From: Kiritimatiellia bacterium
GTDB lineage: Bacteria > Verrucomicrobiota > Kiritimatiellia > JAFGHX01
Direction: 5' to 3'
Assembly (NCBI GenBank): GCA_016929905.1
Contig: JAFGHX010000237.1
Span: 1 to 40,754 of the forward strand
Length of the DNA: 40,754 nucleotides
Shown here: positions 1-6,740 of the stretch, in pieces
Layout of the letters: each line of letters begins with the position of its first letter
Position numbering within the stretch: position 1 is the first letter of the stretch
Made by a program: the position numbers and the translations under genes
Notes under the pieces: generated by a model
What the model was told of the DNA's origin: nothing
The model's database searches: none
Seen by the model: the letters and a program-made list of their open reading frames with translations, nothing else

Positions 1-687
1 CTCGACGTAGCCGTTGGTGACGTTCATGGCGGTGAATTCGAGGTTGCTCTCCCCGCCTTCGCCCATGGTCATTTCGATGCCGGGGCCTGGAAGGTTGGCG
101 ATCTGCTTGTTCTCGATGTACGTGGCGAGGTCCTGGGGCAGGATGAGCTTGAACAGAGACCAGAGCCGCGAAGGGTCGACCGTCTGGATCAGTTCCTGGA
201 GTTTGCCGGGGGGGAGTTGGTCGAGGTACTCCTGGCCGTAGGCCTGAAGGAGATACCAGAGCGGATCGTAGTCGGGCGGGGCGGGCACGGAGGCGATCTG
301 CTCCTGGTTGGCGTTGTAGAAGACCCGATCGCGGGTGGTTGGGTGTTCGAAAACGATAATGGGGTAGACGTATACGCCATACTGTTCGATGGGGATGAGA
401 TTGTCGGTGAACTCTTTCGGGAAATCCTTGGTCTTGAACTGCAGGACACCGGGGTTGGCGGTCTGGAGCCAGGGCAGCGTACCGGGCGGGCACAAGGGCA
501 GCCAGTTGGATTGTTCGGCTTCGTAGAGGGTGACGATGCCGGCCAGGCCTTCGACGAATGGGTACTCGGGATCTTCGTCTTGGCCGGGCGGCTTGGAAAG
601 GGCCGTGGACAGGCAATAGGTGAGGAGCGCCAGGGCGAAGACGCCATAGGCGAGCACGAAAGCTTTAGGTCGGGGCAGGTAGCTCAT
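1..687 (-). CDS. Hypothetical membrane-anchored/exported protein, C-terminus cut by window edge
   Basis: An open frame of 229 codons starts at an ATG at 687 and runs without a stop to base 1, so the 3' part lies outside the window. Residues about 8-30 (FVLAYGVFALALLTYCLSTA) form one hydrophobic segment after a short basic start, read as a signal anchor or signal peptide. The rest is soluble, rich in Pro, Tyr and Trp, with no motif I recognise; it includes the stretch YGVYVYPIIVFEHP. Codon use is GC-rich at third positions like the neighbours, and a good promoter candidate lies just upstream, so I accept it as real. The ribosome binding site is weak (GAGCAG). The family is unknown to me and no function is proposed. 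Confidence 0.7.
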   Translation of the reverse strand, partial: MSYLPRPKAFVLAYGVFALALLTYCLSTALSKPPGQDEDPEYPFVEGLAGIVTLYEAEQSNWLPLCPPGTLPWLQTANPGVLQFKTKDFPKEFTDNLIPIEQYGVYVYPIIVFEHPTTRDRVFYNANQEQIASVPAPPDYDPLWYLLQAYGQEYLDQLPPGKLQELIQTVDPSRLWSLFKLILPQDLATYIENKQIANLPGPGIEMTMGEGGESNLEFTAMNVTNGYVE

Positions 688-723
688 GTGTTTGTCTGCT
701 GCTCGTTCTTGTTCACAGTTGCG

Positions 724-752
724 AGCGTACGAGTTCGCGCGGCGGGTGTCAA
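724..752 (-). promoter_or_regulatory. Candidate sigma-70 promoter for the partial gene at 687
   Basis: On the minus strand a perfect -35 TTGACA (747-752) is followed after 17 bp by TACGCT (724-729), which keeps the T, A and final T of the -10 consensus. The predicted start near 717 leaves a leader of about 30 nt before the ATG at 687. Confidence 0.45.
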
Positions 753-854
753 TCCGGCGTTTGGGGGCCCGCCAAAAAAAAGAGGCGCGAACTTCACGTT
801 CACGCCCTGCCGAGGGGCCAGCAAGCCCCACTCAAGAAACATGAGACGAGAAGC

Positions 855-872
855 CGCGCCCTCGTGGGCGCG
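855..872. repeat. Perfect 7-bp hairpin in the 688-1181 gap
   Basis: CGCGCCC (855-861) and GGGCGCG (866-872) flank a TCGT loop. There is no T-run on either side, so it is not a typical intrinsic terminator. Apart from this hairpin, the promoter at 724-752 and the weak short frame at 953-1162, I see nothing in this 494-bp gap. Confidence 0.4.
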
Positions 873-952
873 TGCTCCGCCATCTCGTTCTTGAGTCGAT
901 GAAATTGCTGGTTTTGGGATAGAACGAATGCTGCTTCGACGCAAATTGGTTT

Positions 953-1162
953 TCAGATCGTCTCGATCGTTTCTATGCACCTCCTGGTTGCGACGGGACC
1001 ATGGCGCGTGGGCCGTAGCGTTGCAAGGGAGAAATTTCGGATTGGGGGCCGCCGCGGACGCAGCTCTGGTGGCGGCGGGGCGGCGAGGGCGAGGCTGGTG
1101 GCCATGAGGACCGCGAGCAGGACGGGGAGGGTGCGTGTGGGTTGTGTTGTGGCGTTGCGCAC
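953..1162 (-). pseudogene. Possible remnant of a secreted protein: signal peptide followed by nonsense-like sequence
   Basis: A 69-codon frame beginning at GTG 1162 starts 19 bp after the toxin gene's stop on the same strand. Its first 29 residues look like a Sec signal peptide: a polar start, then LPVLLAVLMATSLALAAP with an Ala-x-Ala-type cleavage site. What follows (proline/arginine-rich, then ETIETI) resembles no domain and looks like out-of-frame DNA. I read it as the stump of a secreted protein gene whose body was lost or frame-shifted, but a chance frame is quite possible. The only Shine-Dalgarno-like sequence is a weak AAGG far upstream. Confidence 0.25.
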
Positions 1163-1181
1163 GGGGAGCGGCCCAGCCTTG

Positions 1182-1604
1182 TTACTTGGTTCCAATGAAC
1201 ACCGCGTTCTGCGTTTCCTTCTTTGCCGCGCGGAAGAGGTCCCGGTCCGAGGTGAGAAAGACATCCGCGGCGACCAGAGCCGCCGAGGCGAGTTGAATGG
1301 AATCGAGAGTCTTGAGGGGATGGTTGCGGAGTATCTCGACGGCTTTCTGCTCCAGGCGCTCGGTCCATCGCAGGATGCGGAAGTAGTTGAAGTCTCTGCG
1401 GGCCTCCTGCTCGATCCAGCCGGCCTCTTTGCGGGTGAGCATTTTCTCCCGCAGCCGGCGTTGGATGACGGAGTGCATTTCGACCCAGGTGACGGGCGAG
1501 ACGATAAGCTCGTCGACGTCCCGGACGCTCGAATCGAACTGCTCGGAGCCGTCCTCCTCGACGTACTTTTTGAAGAGCGAGGAGGTGTCGACGAACGCGT
1601 TCAT
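1182..1604 (-). CDS. vapC: PIN-domain toxin ribonuclease (VapC-like)
   Basis: This 140-residue protein is a PIN-domain ribonuclease, the toxin of a type II toxin-antitoxin pair that would cut RNA when freed from its antitoxin. The metal-binding acidic residues are visible: Asp6 in the opening NAFVDTSSL, Glu42 in TWVEMHS, Asp101 in LDSIQLA and Asp120 in LTSDRDL. Length is normal for VapC. The start at 1604 overlaps the antitoxin stop by 4 bp (ATGA), implying translational coupling. The frame is open upstream to 1925, but that stretch overlaps the antitoxin gene and makes no sensible protein. The RNA target cannot be told from sequence. Family assignment is strong; activity is inferred from the intact acidic residues. 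Confidence 0.9.
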   Translation of the reverse strand: MNAFVDTSSLFKKYVEEDGSEQFDSSVRDVDELIVSPVTWVEMHSVIQRRLREKMLTRKEAGWIEQEARRDFNYFRILRWTERLEQKAVEILRNHPLKTLDSIQLASAALVAADVFLTSDRDLFRAAKKETQNAVFIGTK

Positions 1605-1831
1605 CTGCCGGAGGCCCTTTCTTTGACCGTGGTGCGGGAGAAGGGCTCCTTCTTGGCTTTGATCTTGCTGATGTCGCGTTTCCAGCCGGGCAGACGGAGG
1701 TTCTCGTCGTGCGCGGTAATATCCGCCACGGGGGTATTGCGTTCCATGACGGTGATGACTTCGCCCTTCTTGACCTCCTTCATGTAGGCCGAGAAGTTGT
1801 GCAGCAGTTTTCCGATATTGACCTGGATCAT
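1601..1831 (-). CDS. Phd/YefM-type antitoxin of the PIN toxin
   Basis: The 76-residue protein has the Phd/YefM layout. An N-terminal DNA-binding part (IQVNIGKLLHNFSAYMKEVK, then GEVITVMERNTPVADI) is followed by a charged tail, which in this family wraps the toxin. An ATG at 1846 would add five residues, but GGAGG lies 8 nt before the ATG at 1831 and overlaps the earlier ATG, so I use 1831. It is first in the operon and overlaps vapC by 4 bp, the usual order. Antitoxins of this family normally repress their own promoter, here probably at 1862-1891. Function is inferred from family and partner. Confidence 0.88.
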   Translation of the reverse strand: MIQVNIGKLLHNFSAYMKEVKKGEVITVMERNTPVADITAHDENLRLPGWKRDISKIKAKKEPFSRTTVKERASGR

Positions 1832-1861
1832 GAGAGCGTCCTCCATAGGGCAGACGGGAAA

Positions 1862-1891
1862 AGTCTAACAATTTGTGAGACGCTATGTCAA
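1862..1891 (-). promoter_or_regulatory. Candidate promoter of the toxin-antitoxin operon
   Basis: On the minus strand TTGACA (1886-1891) is separated by 18 bp from TAGACT (1862-1867). The start would fall near 1855, giving a leader of about 25 nt that holds the GGAGG used by the antitoxin ATG at 1831. Autoregulation by the antitoxin is expected from the family; I do not see a clean operator palindrome. Confidence 0.5.
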
Positions 1892-1931
1892 ATGTTTCCC
1901 GGGATGTGTGTGGGAGAGTTGTCAACAGCCT

Positions 1932-1979
1932 GCGGCTCGGCGCGAATGGGCTCCCGAGAGCCCGTCGGAGCCGAGCCGC
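1932..1979. repeat. Two-tier perfect palindrome between the vapC operon and the aminotransferase gene
   Basis: Outer arms GCGGCTCGGC (1932-1941) and GCCGAGCCGC (1970-1979) pair over 10 bp. Inside them GGGCTC-CCGA-GAGCCC (1948-1963) forms a second perfect stem. It lies between divergent genes, so it is not a terminator for either. The remainder of the gap (1980-2158) is GC-rich with no further gene. Confidence 0.5.
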
Positions 1980-2158
1980 CGCCGCCCGGCGGCGCCGGAG
2001 CCACCCGCCCGCTGGGAAACAGGCTCGAGCGCCCCGGCCCTCGGACGCCCCGACAAAGTTCTCGACGAAGTTTGCGCGTTTGGTGCAGAATGATCCTCCC
2101 AGGACGCGGGGCGGTCAGACGCGCGGTCTGAACCCGCCCGCGCCGGAGAGCGAGGCAC

Positions 2159-3010
2159 ATGATTACGTATTTCAACGGTGCGTTCATGCCGAAGGAGAGG
2201 GTCTGCCTGTCGCCGGACGACCGCGGCTTTCTGTTCGGCGACGGGATCTACGAGGTGGTGGCGAGCTACGGGGGCACGCTGTTCCGCATGGCGGACCACG
2301 TGGCGCGTATGAGGAGAGGGCTGCGGGAGGTGCGGATCGATTTCCCGGACGTGGACGGGTTCGGTGCTGTCTGCGCGCGGCTGATACGGGAGAACGGACT
2401 GGCGGACAAGAACGCCACCGTTTACCTGCAGGTGACGCGCGGCGCCGCGCCCAGAAAGCACCGGTTTCCCGCGCCGCCGGTGCCCGCCACGGTCTACGCC
2501 TGCGCGTCGGAATTCCAGCTGCACGAGGCGGAGCAGGAGAAGGGGATCAAGGTGATTCTCGTGCCGGATATCCGATGGACGCGGTGCGACATCAAGTGCG
2601 TCGCGCTGTTGCCGAACGTGCTGGCACAGCAGCGGGCGGTGGACGAAGGCGCGGCGGAGGCGCTGTTTGTGCGGGACGGCGCGGTGATGGAGGGCACGCA
2701 TTCCGGGTTTGCCGCGGTGATGAAGGGAGAACTGCTCACGGCGCCGGAGTCGAACTACATCCTCGGCAGCATCACGCGCGAGGTGACGCTGGCACTCTGC
2801 GAGAAAGAGGGCGTTCCGGTCCGTGAGTTCCCGGTCCTCGAAGAGCACCTTCGGGAAGTGGATGAACTGATGATCCTTGGCACGACGACCGAAATCACGC
2901 CCGTGGTGCAAGTGGGCGAGTGGCGGGTCGGGGACGGCAGGCCGGGCCCGATTACGCGCCAGCTGCAGAAGGCGTTCCGCCGGATGGTGGCGGAACTGGA
3001 CGCCGTCTGA
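2159..3010 (+). CDS. dat: D-amino acid aminotransferase (class IV PLP enzyme)
   Basis: This 283-residue fold-type IV PLP aminotransferase most resembles D-amino acid transaminase, which makes D-glutamate or D-alanine for peptidoglycan from 2-oxo acids. The opening YFNGAFMPKERVCLSPDDRG and GDGIYEVV are typical. The catalytic Lys146 lies in RCDIKCVALLPNVLA, and QVTRG, Arg99 and His101 match the carboxylate-binding loop of Bacillus-type D-amino acid transaminase. Later motifs EGTHSGF and GTTTEITPV complete the family. The related branched-chain enzyme and aminodeoxychorismate lyase are alternatives, but the RCDIK...NVLA signature favours D-specificity. The ribosome site is weak (GAGGCAC). The nucleotidyltransferase gene follows 86 bp downstream on the same strand. 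Confidence 0.85.
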   Translation: MITYFNGAFMPKERVCLSPDDRGFLFGDGIYEVVASYGGTLFRMADHVARMRRGLREVRIDFPDVDGFGAVCARLIRENGLADKNATVYLQVTRGAAPRKHRFPAPPVPATVYACASEFQLHEAEQEKGIKVILVPDIRWTRCDIKCVALLPNVLAQQRAVDEGAAEALFVRDGAVMEGTHSGFAAVMKGELLTAPESNYILGSITREVTLALCEKEGVPVREFPVLEEHLREVDELMILGTTTEITPVVQVGEWRVGDGRPGPITRQLQKAFRRMVAELDAV

Positions 3011-3070
3011 AGAGTGGGGAGAACCGCGAATGAACCCGTCTTCGCCCAACGTGGCTTCGGCGCGGCGCGG

Positions 3071-3090
3071 CGCGAATGAACGCGAATGAG
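3071..3090 (+). repeat. Tandem decamer CGCGAATGA(A/G)
   Basis: Two adjacent copies of CGCGAATGAR lie just before the start of the nucleotidyltransferase gene. A third, diverged copy lies at about 3026-3035. The repeat creates a spurious upstream ATG at 3076 in frame with the gene. Confidence 0.5.
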
Positions 3091-3096
3091 AGGACC

Positions 3097-4002
3097 ATGA
3101 AACCGGCACTTGTCGTACTTGCCGCGGGTATTGGGAACCGGTACGGGGGGCTGAAGCAGATCGACCCGGTCGGCCCGTCCGGCGAGATCATCATGGACTA
3201 TTCGATCTACGACGCCATTCGCGCCGGGTTCGGCCGGGTGGTGTTCGTGATTCGCCGCGAGATCGAGGCAGATTTCAAGGCGACGATCGGGGATCACTTC
3301 GAGGGGCGGATTGAGACGGCCTACGTGCATCAGGAACTGGACAACGTTCCCGCCGGGTTCGGTCTGCCGCCGAACCGGAAGAAGCCGTGGGGGACCGGGC
3401 ACGCCATTCTGATGTGCAAGGATGCGGTGAAGGCGCCCTTCGCCGTGATCAACGCGGACGACTTCTACGGCCCGTCCTCCTATACGGTGCTGTGCCGGTA
3501 TCTCGAGGGGCTCTCCGCCGCCGACGGCCGCTATTGTCTTGTGGGTTTCGTTCTGCGCAATACGCTTTCGGAACACGGCGACGTGGCCCGCGGCATTTGC
3601 GAGGTGGGGCCGGACGGCGTGCTGAAGACCGTCGTCGAACGCACGAAGATCGTGAAGGACGGTGACGGCGCGCGTTTCGCCGGGCCGGACGGGCAGTGGA
3701 CGCCCCTGACGGGTGACGAGCGCGCATCGATGAATATGTGGGGGTTTGCGCCGTCGCTCTTCGAGCCTCTCGAGCGCCAGTTCGAAGAGTTCCTGCGTAC
3801 GCGCGGGGCGGATCTGAAGGCCGAGTTCTTCATTCCAACCGTCGTGGACCGCTTGGTCCAGGAAAAGAGGGCCACCGTGAAGGTCCTGGAAACCGACGAG
3901 CGGTGGTTCGGCGTCACCTACGCGCAGGACAAACCGGTCGTGGTCGACAGCGTGCGCACGCTCATCGATGCCGGCGTGTACCCGGAGCGCTTGTGGGACT
4001 GA
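3097..4002 (+). CDS. Nucleotidyltransferase-family protein (sugar-nucleotide pyrophosphorylase-like)
   Basis: The 301-residue protein has the GT-A fold of nucleotidyltransferases that join a sugar phosphate to an NTP with release of pyrophosphate. The nucleotide-binding loop LAAGIGNRYGGLKQ is at residues 8-21, PWGTGHAIL follows, and the metal-binding acidic site is INADDFYG. The substrate is not evident. Gly-Thr-Gly-His and the length recall glucose-1-phosphate uridylyl/thymidylyltransferases, but it lacks a left-handed helix or other C-terminal domain. An ATG at 3076 in a short tandem repeat would add seven residues; GAGAGG 3 nt before the ATG at 3097 favours the shorter start. It may be cotranscribed with dat, possibly for envelope synthesis, which is inference. 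Confidence 0.8.
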   Translation: MKPALVVLAAGIGNRYGGLKQIDPVGPSGEIIMDYSIYDAIRAGFGRVVFVIRREIEADFKATIGDHFEGRIETAYVHQELDNVPAGFGLPPNRKKPWGTGHAILMCKDAVKAPFAVINADDFYGPSSYTVLCRYLEGLSAADGRYCLVGFVLRNTLSEHGDVARGICEVGPDGVLKTVVERTKIVKDGDGARFAGPDGQWTPLTGDERASMNMWGFAPSLFEPLERQFEEFLRTRGADLKAEFFIPTVVDRLVQEKRATVKVLETDERWFGVTYAQDKPVVVDSVRTLIDAGVYPERLWD

Positions 4003-4084
4003 GGTTTGGTCCATTTCGCGCGTTTTCTGCCCGCGAAAGTGCGCGAAAAATGCGCGAAATGCACAGCGTCATGCCGGTGAGAGA

Positions 4085-4166
4085 GCAGCAACTTTGAACT
4101 GTTTGCGCCGCCTCATCTTCTGCAATGAATGCATCCTCGACGGCGCAAACAACTCAAAGTTGCTGC
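4085..4166. repeat. Large imperfect hairpin with 28-bp arms
   Basis: The left arm (4085-4112) and right arm (4139-4166) are reverse complements over 28 bp with three mismatches, separated by a 26-nt AT-richer loop that itself holds TGCA-ATGAA-TGCA. No T-run follows. It lies in the 380-bp gap between the tail-to-tail genes at 4002 and 4383. The part from 4003 to 4080 repeats GCGCGAAA three times. Confidence 0.7.
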
Positions 4167-4191
4167 GTCCGCATTTGTCTCCCGTTCTACA

Positions 4192-4380
4192 GGCGATCGT
4201 TGCGGGAATCGAGGATTGCCACGAGGCCGACCACGCCATACTTCCTCTGACGCCATCGCCCTCGTGGCAATCCTTTCGATTCCCGGAACAAGTGTGTGCC
4301 AGCCAACCGTCCCCGGCTGGACGAATGACCGTTCCTTCGCCTTTCGCGTCCTTTTTCGCGACTTTTCGCGGGCAATTCTT
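4192..4380 (+). repeat. Dispersed hairpin element, copy A
   Basis: Arms at 4199-4226 and 4260-4289 pair almost perfectly: both read GTTNCGGGAATCGA, then GGATTGCCACGAGG, with two extra A on one side. A tail at about 4335-4380 is built of TTTCGCG units. The same order (GGCGATCGTTGCGGG, arm, variable loop, arm, spacer, TTCGCGTCCTTTCGCGGGCAA-like tail) occurs in reverse orientation at 39587-39735, including the two-base arm asymmetry, so the two are homologous. No open frame suggests a transposase. Confidence 0.7.
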
Positions 4381-4382
4381 GC

Positions 4383-5606
4383 TCACTCCGCCATGCGCCG
4401 GCCGGCGAGCAGCCGGATGCAGAACATGGAGGGGAGCAGGAAGAGGGTGGTAAGGATCATGGCTTCGCTGTAGCCCGCGGCGTAGCCGGGCGGGCGGGCG
4501 GCATAGAGCCAGGCGGCGACGGCGGCGAACAGCGCCGGGGAAAGCGAGCCGACGGCCCAGGCCGCGCCCATGGAACAGGCACTGAGGAATCCGCTGAACC
4601 GCGGCATGATGTCCTGCGCCTCACCGACCAGGAGCGGATTGGCCGCGCCCGTCAAGCCCGTGCCGACGGCAAGCAACGCCAGGTTGAGCCAGAGGTGAGG
4701 CCCTTCGAGCAGGCGGGGGGAAACCAGGAAGCCCATCAGCATGACGAACGCCAGGCCGAGACAGAGCATGCAGATTCTTGACCGGGCAAAGCGGGTGGCC
4801 AGATAGCCGCTGGCGAGCATACCGACGGAGGTACAGAGCACGACCAGGAACACGGCGCCGCCTTCGAAAGTCCAGTCCGGGTACGCGCGCTCCTTGCAGA
4901 TGAATGGAATGGCGAAGATGAGGCTGAATTCGGTGAAGACCCGAAAGACAACCGCGAAGTAGACGGCGGTCAGGGGCCGCCATCGCTCCCGGATGAACGC
5001 CTTTAGGTCTTTGCCGGAGACCGGTTCGCTGTGCCCGTGCCCGCGGGGCAGGAGCCGGGCAAGGAGCAGGCACATCAGACACCCGGGCACCGCCAGCAGG
5101 CAGGTTCCGCGTTCGCCGAACAACCGCATCGCGGCCGAGAAGCTCCACGGGCTGACGGCGAAGCCCAGACTGCCCCCGACGACGAAGAACGAAATGGACA
5201 GTTCCTTACGCCGGGTCCACACGCGCCTGGCCATCGCCGCGCCGCACGGGTGGAACAGGGCGATTCCCAGCTTGCCGACGATGGAGCAGGCGGCGATGGC
5301 CGCCAGGCTGAACCCGAACAGCGTGAAAGCCGGCGCGAACAGGGCGGCGACGGCCAGACCGGCGATGATGCCGAGTTTGGGCCCGAACTTGTCGCCGAGA
5401 AACCCGGCGTACGGTTGAAGGGCGTTGCCCACGATGCCGGCAACCATCACGATAATCCCGAGCGTACGCACCTGCTCGGGTGTGCAGTCCATGATCGCTC
5501 CGTACGTCGACACGTAGTTCGCGTAGGAGTCGGCCACGCCGTGCGCCACGGCCAGAAGCAGGAAGGTATGAATGCCCGTCCGCACCGGATTGACGAACCC
5601 TCCCAT
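4383..5606 (-). CDS. Major facilitator superfamily transporter (Fsr-like)
   Basis: The 407-residue inner-membrane protein has about twelve hydrophobic segments, beginning with HTFLLLAVAHGVADSYANYV and ending with the AMILTTLFLLPSMFCIRLLA helix. Between helices 2 and 3 the loop FLGDKFGPK is the MFS signature (G-x-x-x-D-[KR]-x-G). The start LLLAVAHGVADSY resembles the fosmidomycin-resistance (Fsr) subgroup, but the substrate is unknown. The frame stays open to 5903, yet the extra part overlaps the divergent ABC gene and looks non-coding, so I start at ATG 5606. No strong Shine-Dalgarno precedes it; a GTG seven codons in is an alternative. It is divergent from the ABC ATPase, with 70 bp between starts. 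Confidence 0.85.
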   Translation of the reverse strand: MGGFVNPVRTGIHTFLLLAVAHGVADSYANYVSTYGAIMDCTPEQVRTLGIIVMVAGIVGNALQPYAGFLGDKFGPKLGIIAGLAVAALFAPAFTLFGFSLAAIAACSIVGKLGIALFHPCGAAMARRVWTRRKELSISFFVVGGSLGFAVSPWSFSAAMRLFGERGTCLLAVPGCLMCLLLARLLPRGHGHSEPVSGKDLKAFIRERWRPLTAVYFAVVFRVFTEFSLIFAIPFICKERAYPDWTFEGGAVFLVVLCTSVGMLASGYLATRFARSRICMLCLGLAFVMLMGFLVSPRLLEGPHLWLNLALLAVGTGLTGAANPLLVGEAQDIMPRFSGFLSACSMGAAWAVGSLSPALFAAVAAWLYAARPPGYAAGYSEAMILTTLFLLPSMFCIRLLAGRRMAE

Positions 5607-5676
5607 CTCGTATAAGGTGATGCCGCCCTTTGTAGCACCGGTCCACGTGGCCGGTCCAGCCCGAAGGAAACGCGGA

Positions 5677-6702
5677 ATGCCGAATGTCAAACGTCCCGCT
5701 GCCGAGCCGGACGCCGAGGGGGTCACACCGCCGGCGGCCGAACAGCCCGCGGTTGTGGAAATCGAGAACGGCACGAAGGTCTTCCGCGATTTCTGGAGAC
5801 GGCCCAAAGTCCGGGCCGTCAACGGAATAGACCTGGCCGTTCGTCCCGGCGAGGTTTTCGGGCTGCTCGGGCCGAACGGATCGGGAAAGAGTACGACGAT
5901 CAAGATGATCCTGGGTCTGCTCTACCCGACCCGGGGCCGCATTCGCGTCTTCGGCCGGTCGCCGCGGGATGTGCGCGCCAAGGCGCGAATCGGCTACTTG
6001 CCGGAAGAGTCCTACCTCTACGGGTACCTGACGTCCGAGGAGACGCTCGATTTCTACGGCAAGCTGTTCGATCAGAACCGGCGCATGCGCCGGGAGCGCA
6101 CCGAACAGTTGCTCGAGATGATCGGGTTGAGGCATGCGCGCCGTCGCGCCGTCGGCGAGTTCTCCAAGGGCATGGCCCGCCGGATCGGGCTCGCGCAGGC
6201 GCTGATCAATGATCCCGACCTGGTCGTACTGGACGAACCCACCGCCGGGCTGGATCCCATCGGCTGCCGGCAGGTGAAAGACCTCATTCTTACCCTGGCC
6301 GGCAGGGGCAAGACCGTCATCGTCTGTTCGCATCTGCTGGCGGATGTGGAGGACGTCTGCGACAGGATCGCGATTCTGTTCGAGGGCCGGATTCAGGCCC
6401 GCGGGCGTGTTCGTGAGCTGCTGGAGGAGCCGGACACGTGCCGGATGAGACTCCCATCCCTCCCGCCCGAACGCCTCAAACGGGTCCTGGCGCTGCTGCG
6501 GGAAGAGATCGGCGCGGAACCCGAGGTGGATCACCCGCGCCGCAATCTGGAACAGTTCTTCCTCGATGTGGTGAAGCGGGCCCAGGCCGACGAGTCTGAA
6601 CGCTCCGGTGTGCGCCATTCGGAGGCGATTCCCGCCTACCTGGCGGAAGAGCCGAAGCCACAACGGGATATTCTGGACCGGCTCGTGCAGAGGGATTCGT
6701 GA
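5677..6702 (+). CDS. ABC transporter ATP-binding protein (ABC-2 type)
   Basis: The 341-residue cytoplasmic ATPase would drive an ABC-2 exporter with the next gene as permease. Walker A GPNGSGKST is at 65-73, the Q-loop region GYLPEES near 107-113, the signature as EFSKGMARRIGLAQAL near 161-176 (SKGM in place of SGGQ, usual in this subgroup), Walker B LVVLDE at 182-187 and switch His219 in CSHLLADVEDVCD. A tail of about 100 residues follows the nucleotide-binding domain, ending in an acidic/basic region with no known motif. AAGGA 9 nt upstream supports ATG 5677; the frame is open 35 codons further up but overlaps the divergent transporter gene. The substrate is unknown. Confidence 0.9.
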   Translation: MPNVKRPAAEPDAEGVTPPAAEQPAVVEIENGTKVFRDFWRRPKVRAVNGIDLAVRPGEVFGLLGPNGSGKSTTIKMILGLLYPTRGRIRVFGRSPRDVRAKARIGYLPEESYLYGYLTSEETLDFYGKLFDQNRRMRRERTEQLLEMIGLRHARRRAVGEFSKGMARRIGLAQALINDPDLVVLDEPTAGLDPIGCRQVKDLILTLAGRGKTVIVCSHLLADVEDVCDRIAILFEGRIQARGRVRELLEEPDTCRMRLPSLPPERLKRVLALLREEIGAEPEVDHPRRNLEQFFLDVVKRAQADESERSGVRHSEAIPAYLAEEPKPQRDILDRLVQRDS

Positions 6703-6740
6703 ACGGATGCCGGGCGCCGGGTGCCGGAGGCAGGAGAGCC

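Noticed and set aside
1601..1831. The toxin-antitoxin pair as part of a phage or integrative element.
   Set aside because: No integrase, att-like repeat or shift in composition is visible around it; such pairs are common on chromosomes.
1922..3109. A 395-codon minus-strand frame over the aminotransferase gene.
   Set aside because: The plus strand encodes an aminotransferase with catalytic lysine and cofactor motifs; the minus frame is compositional.
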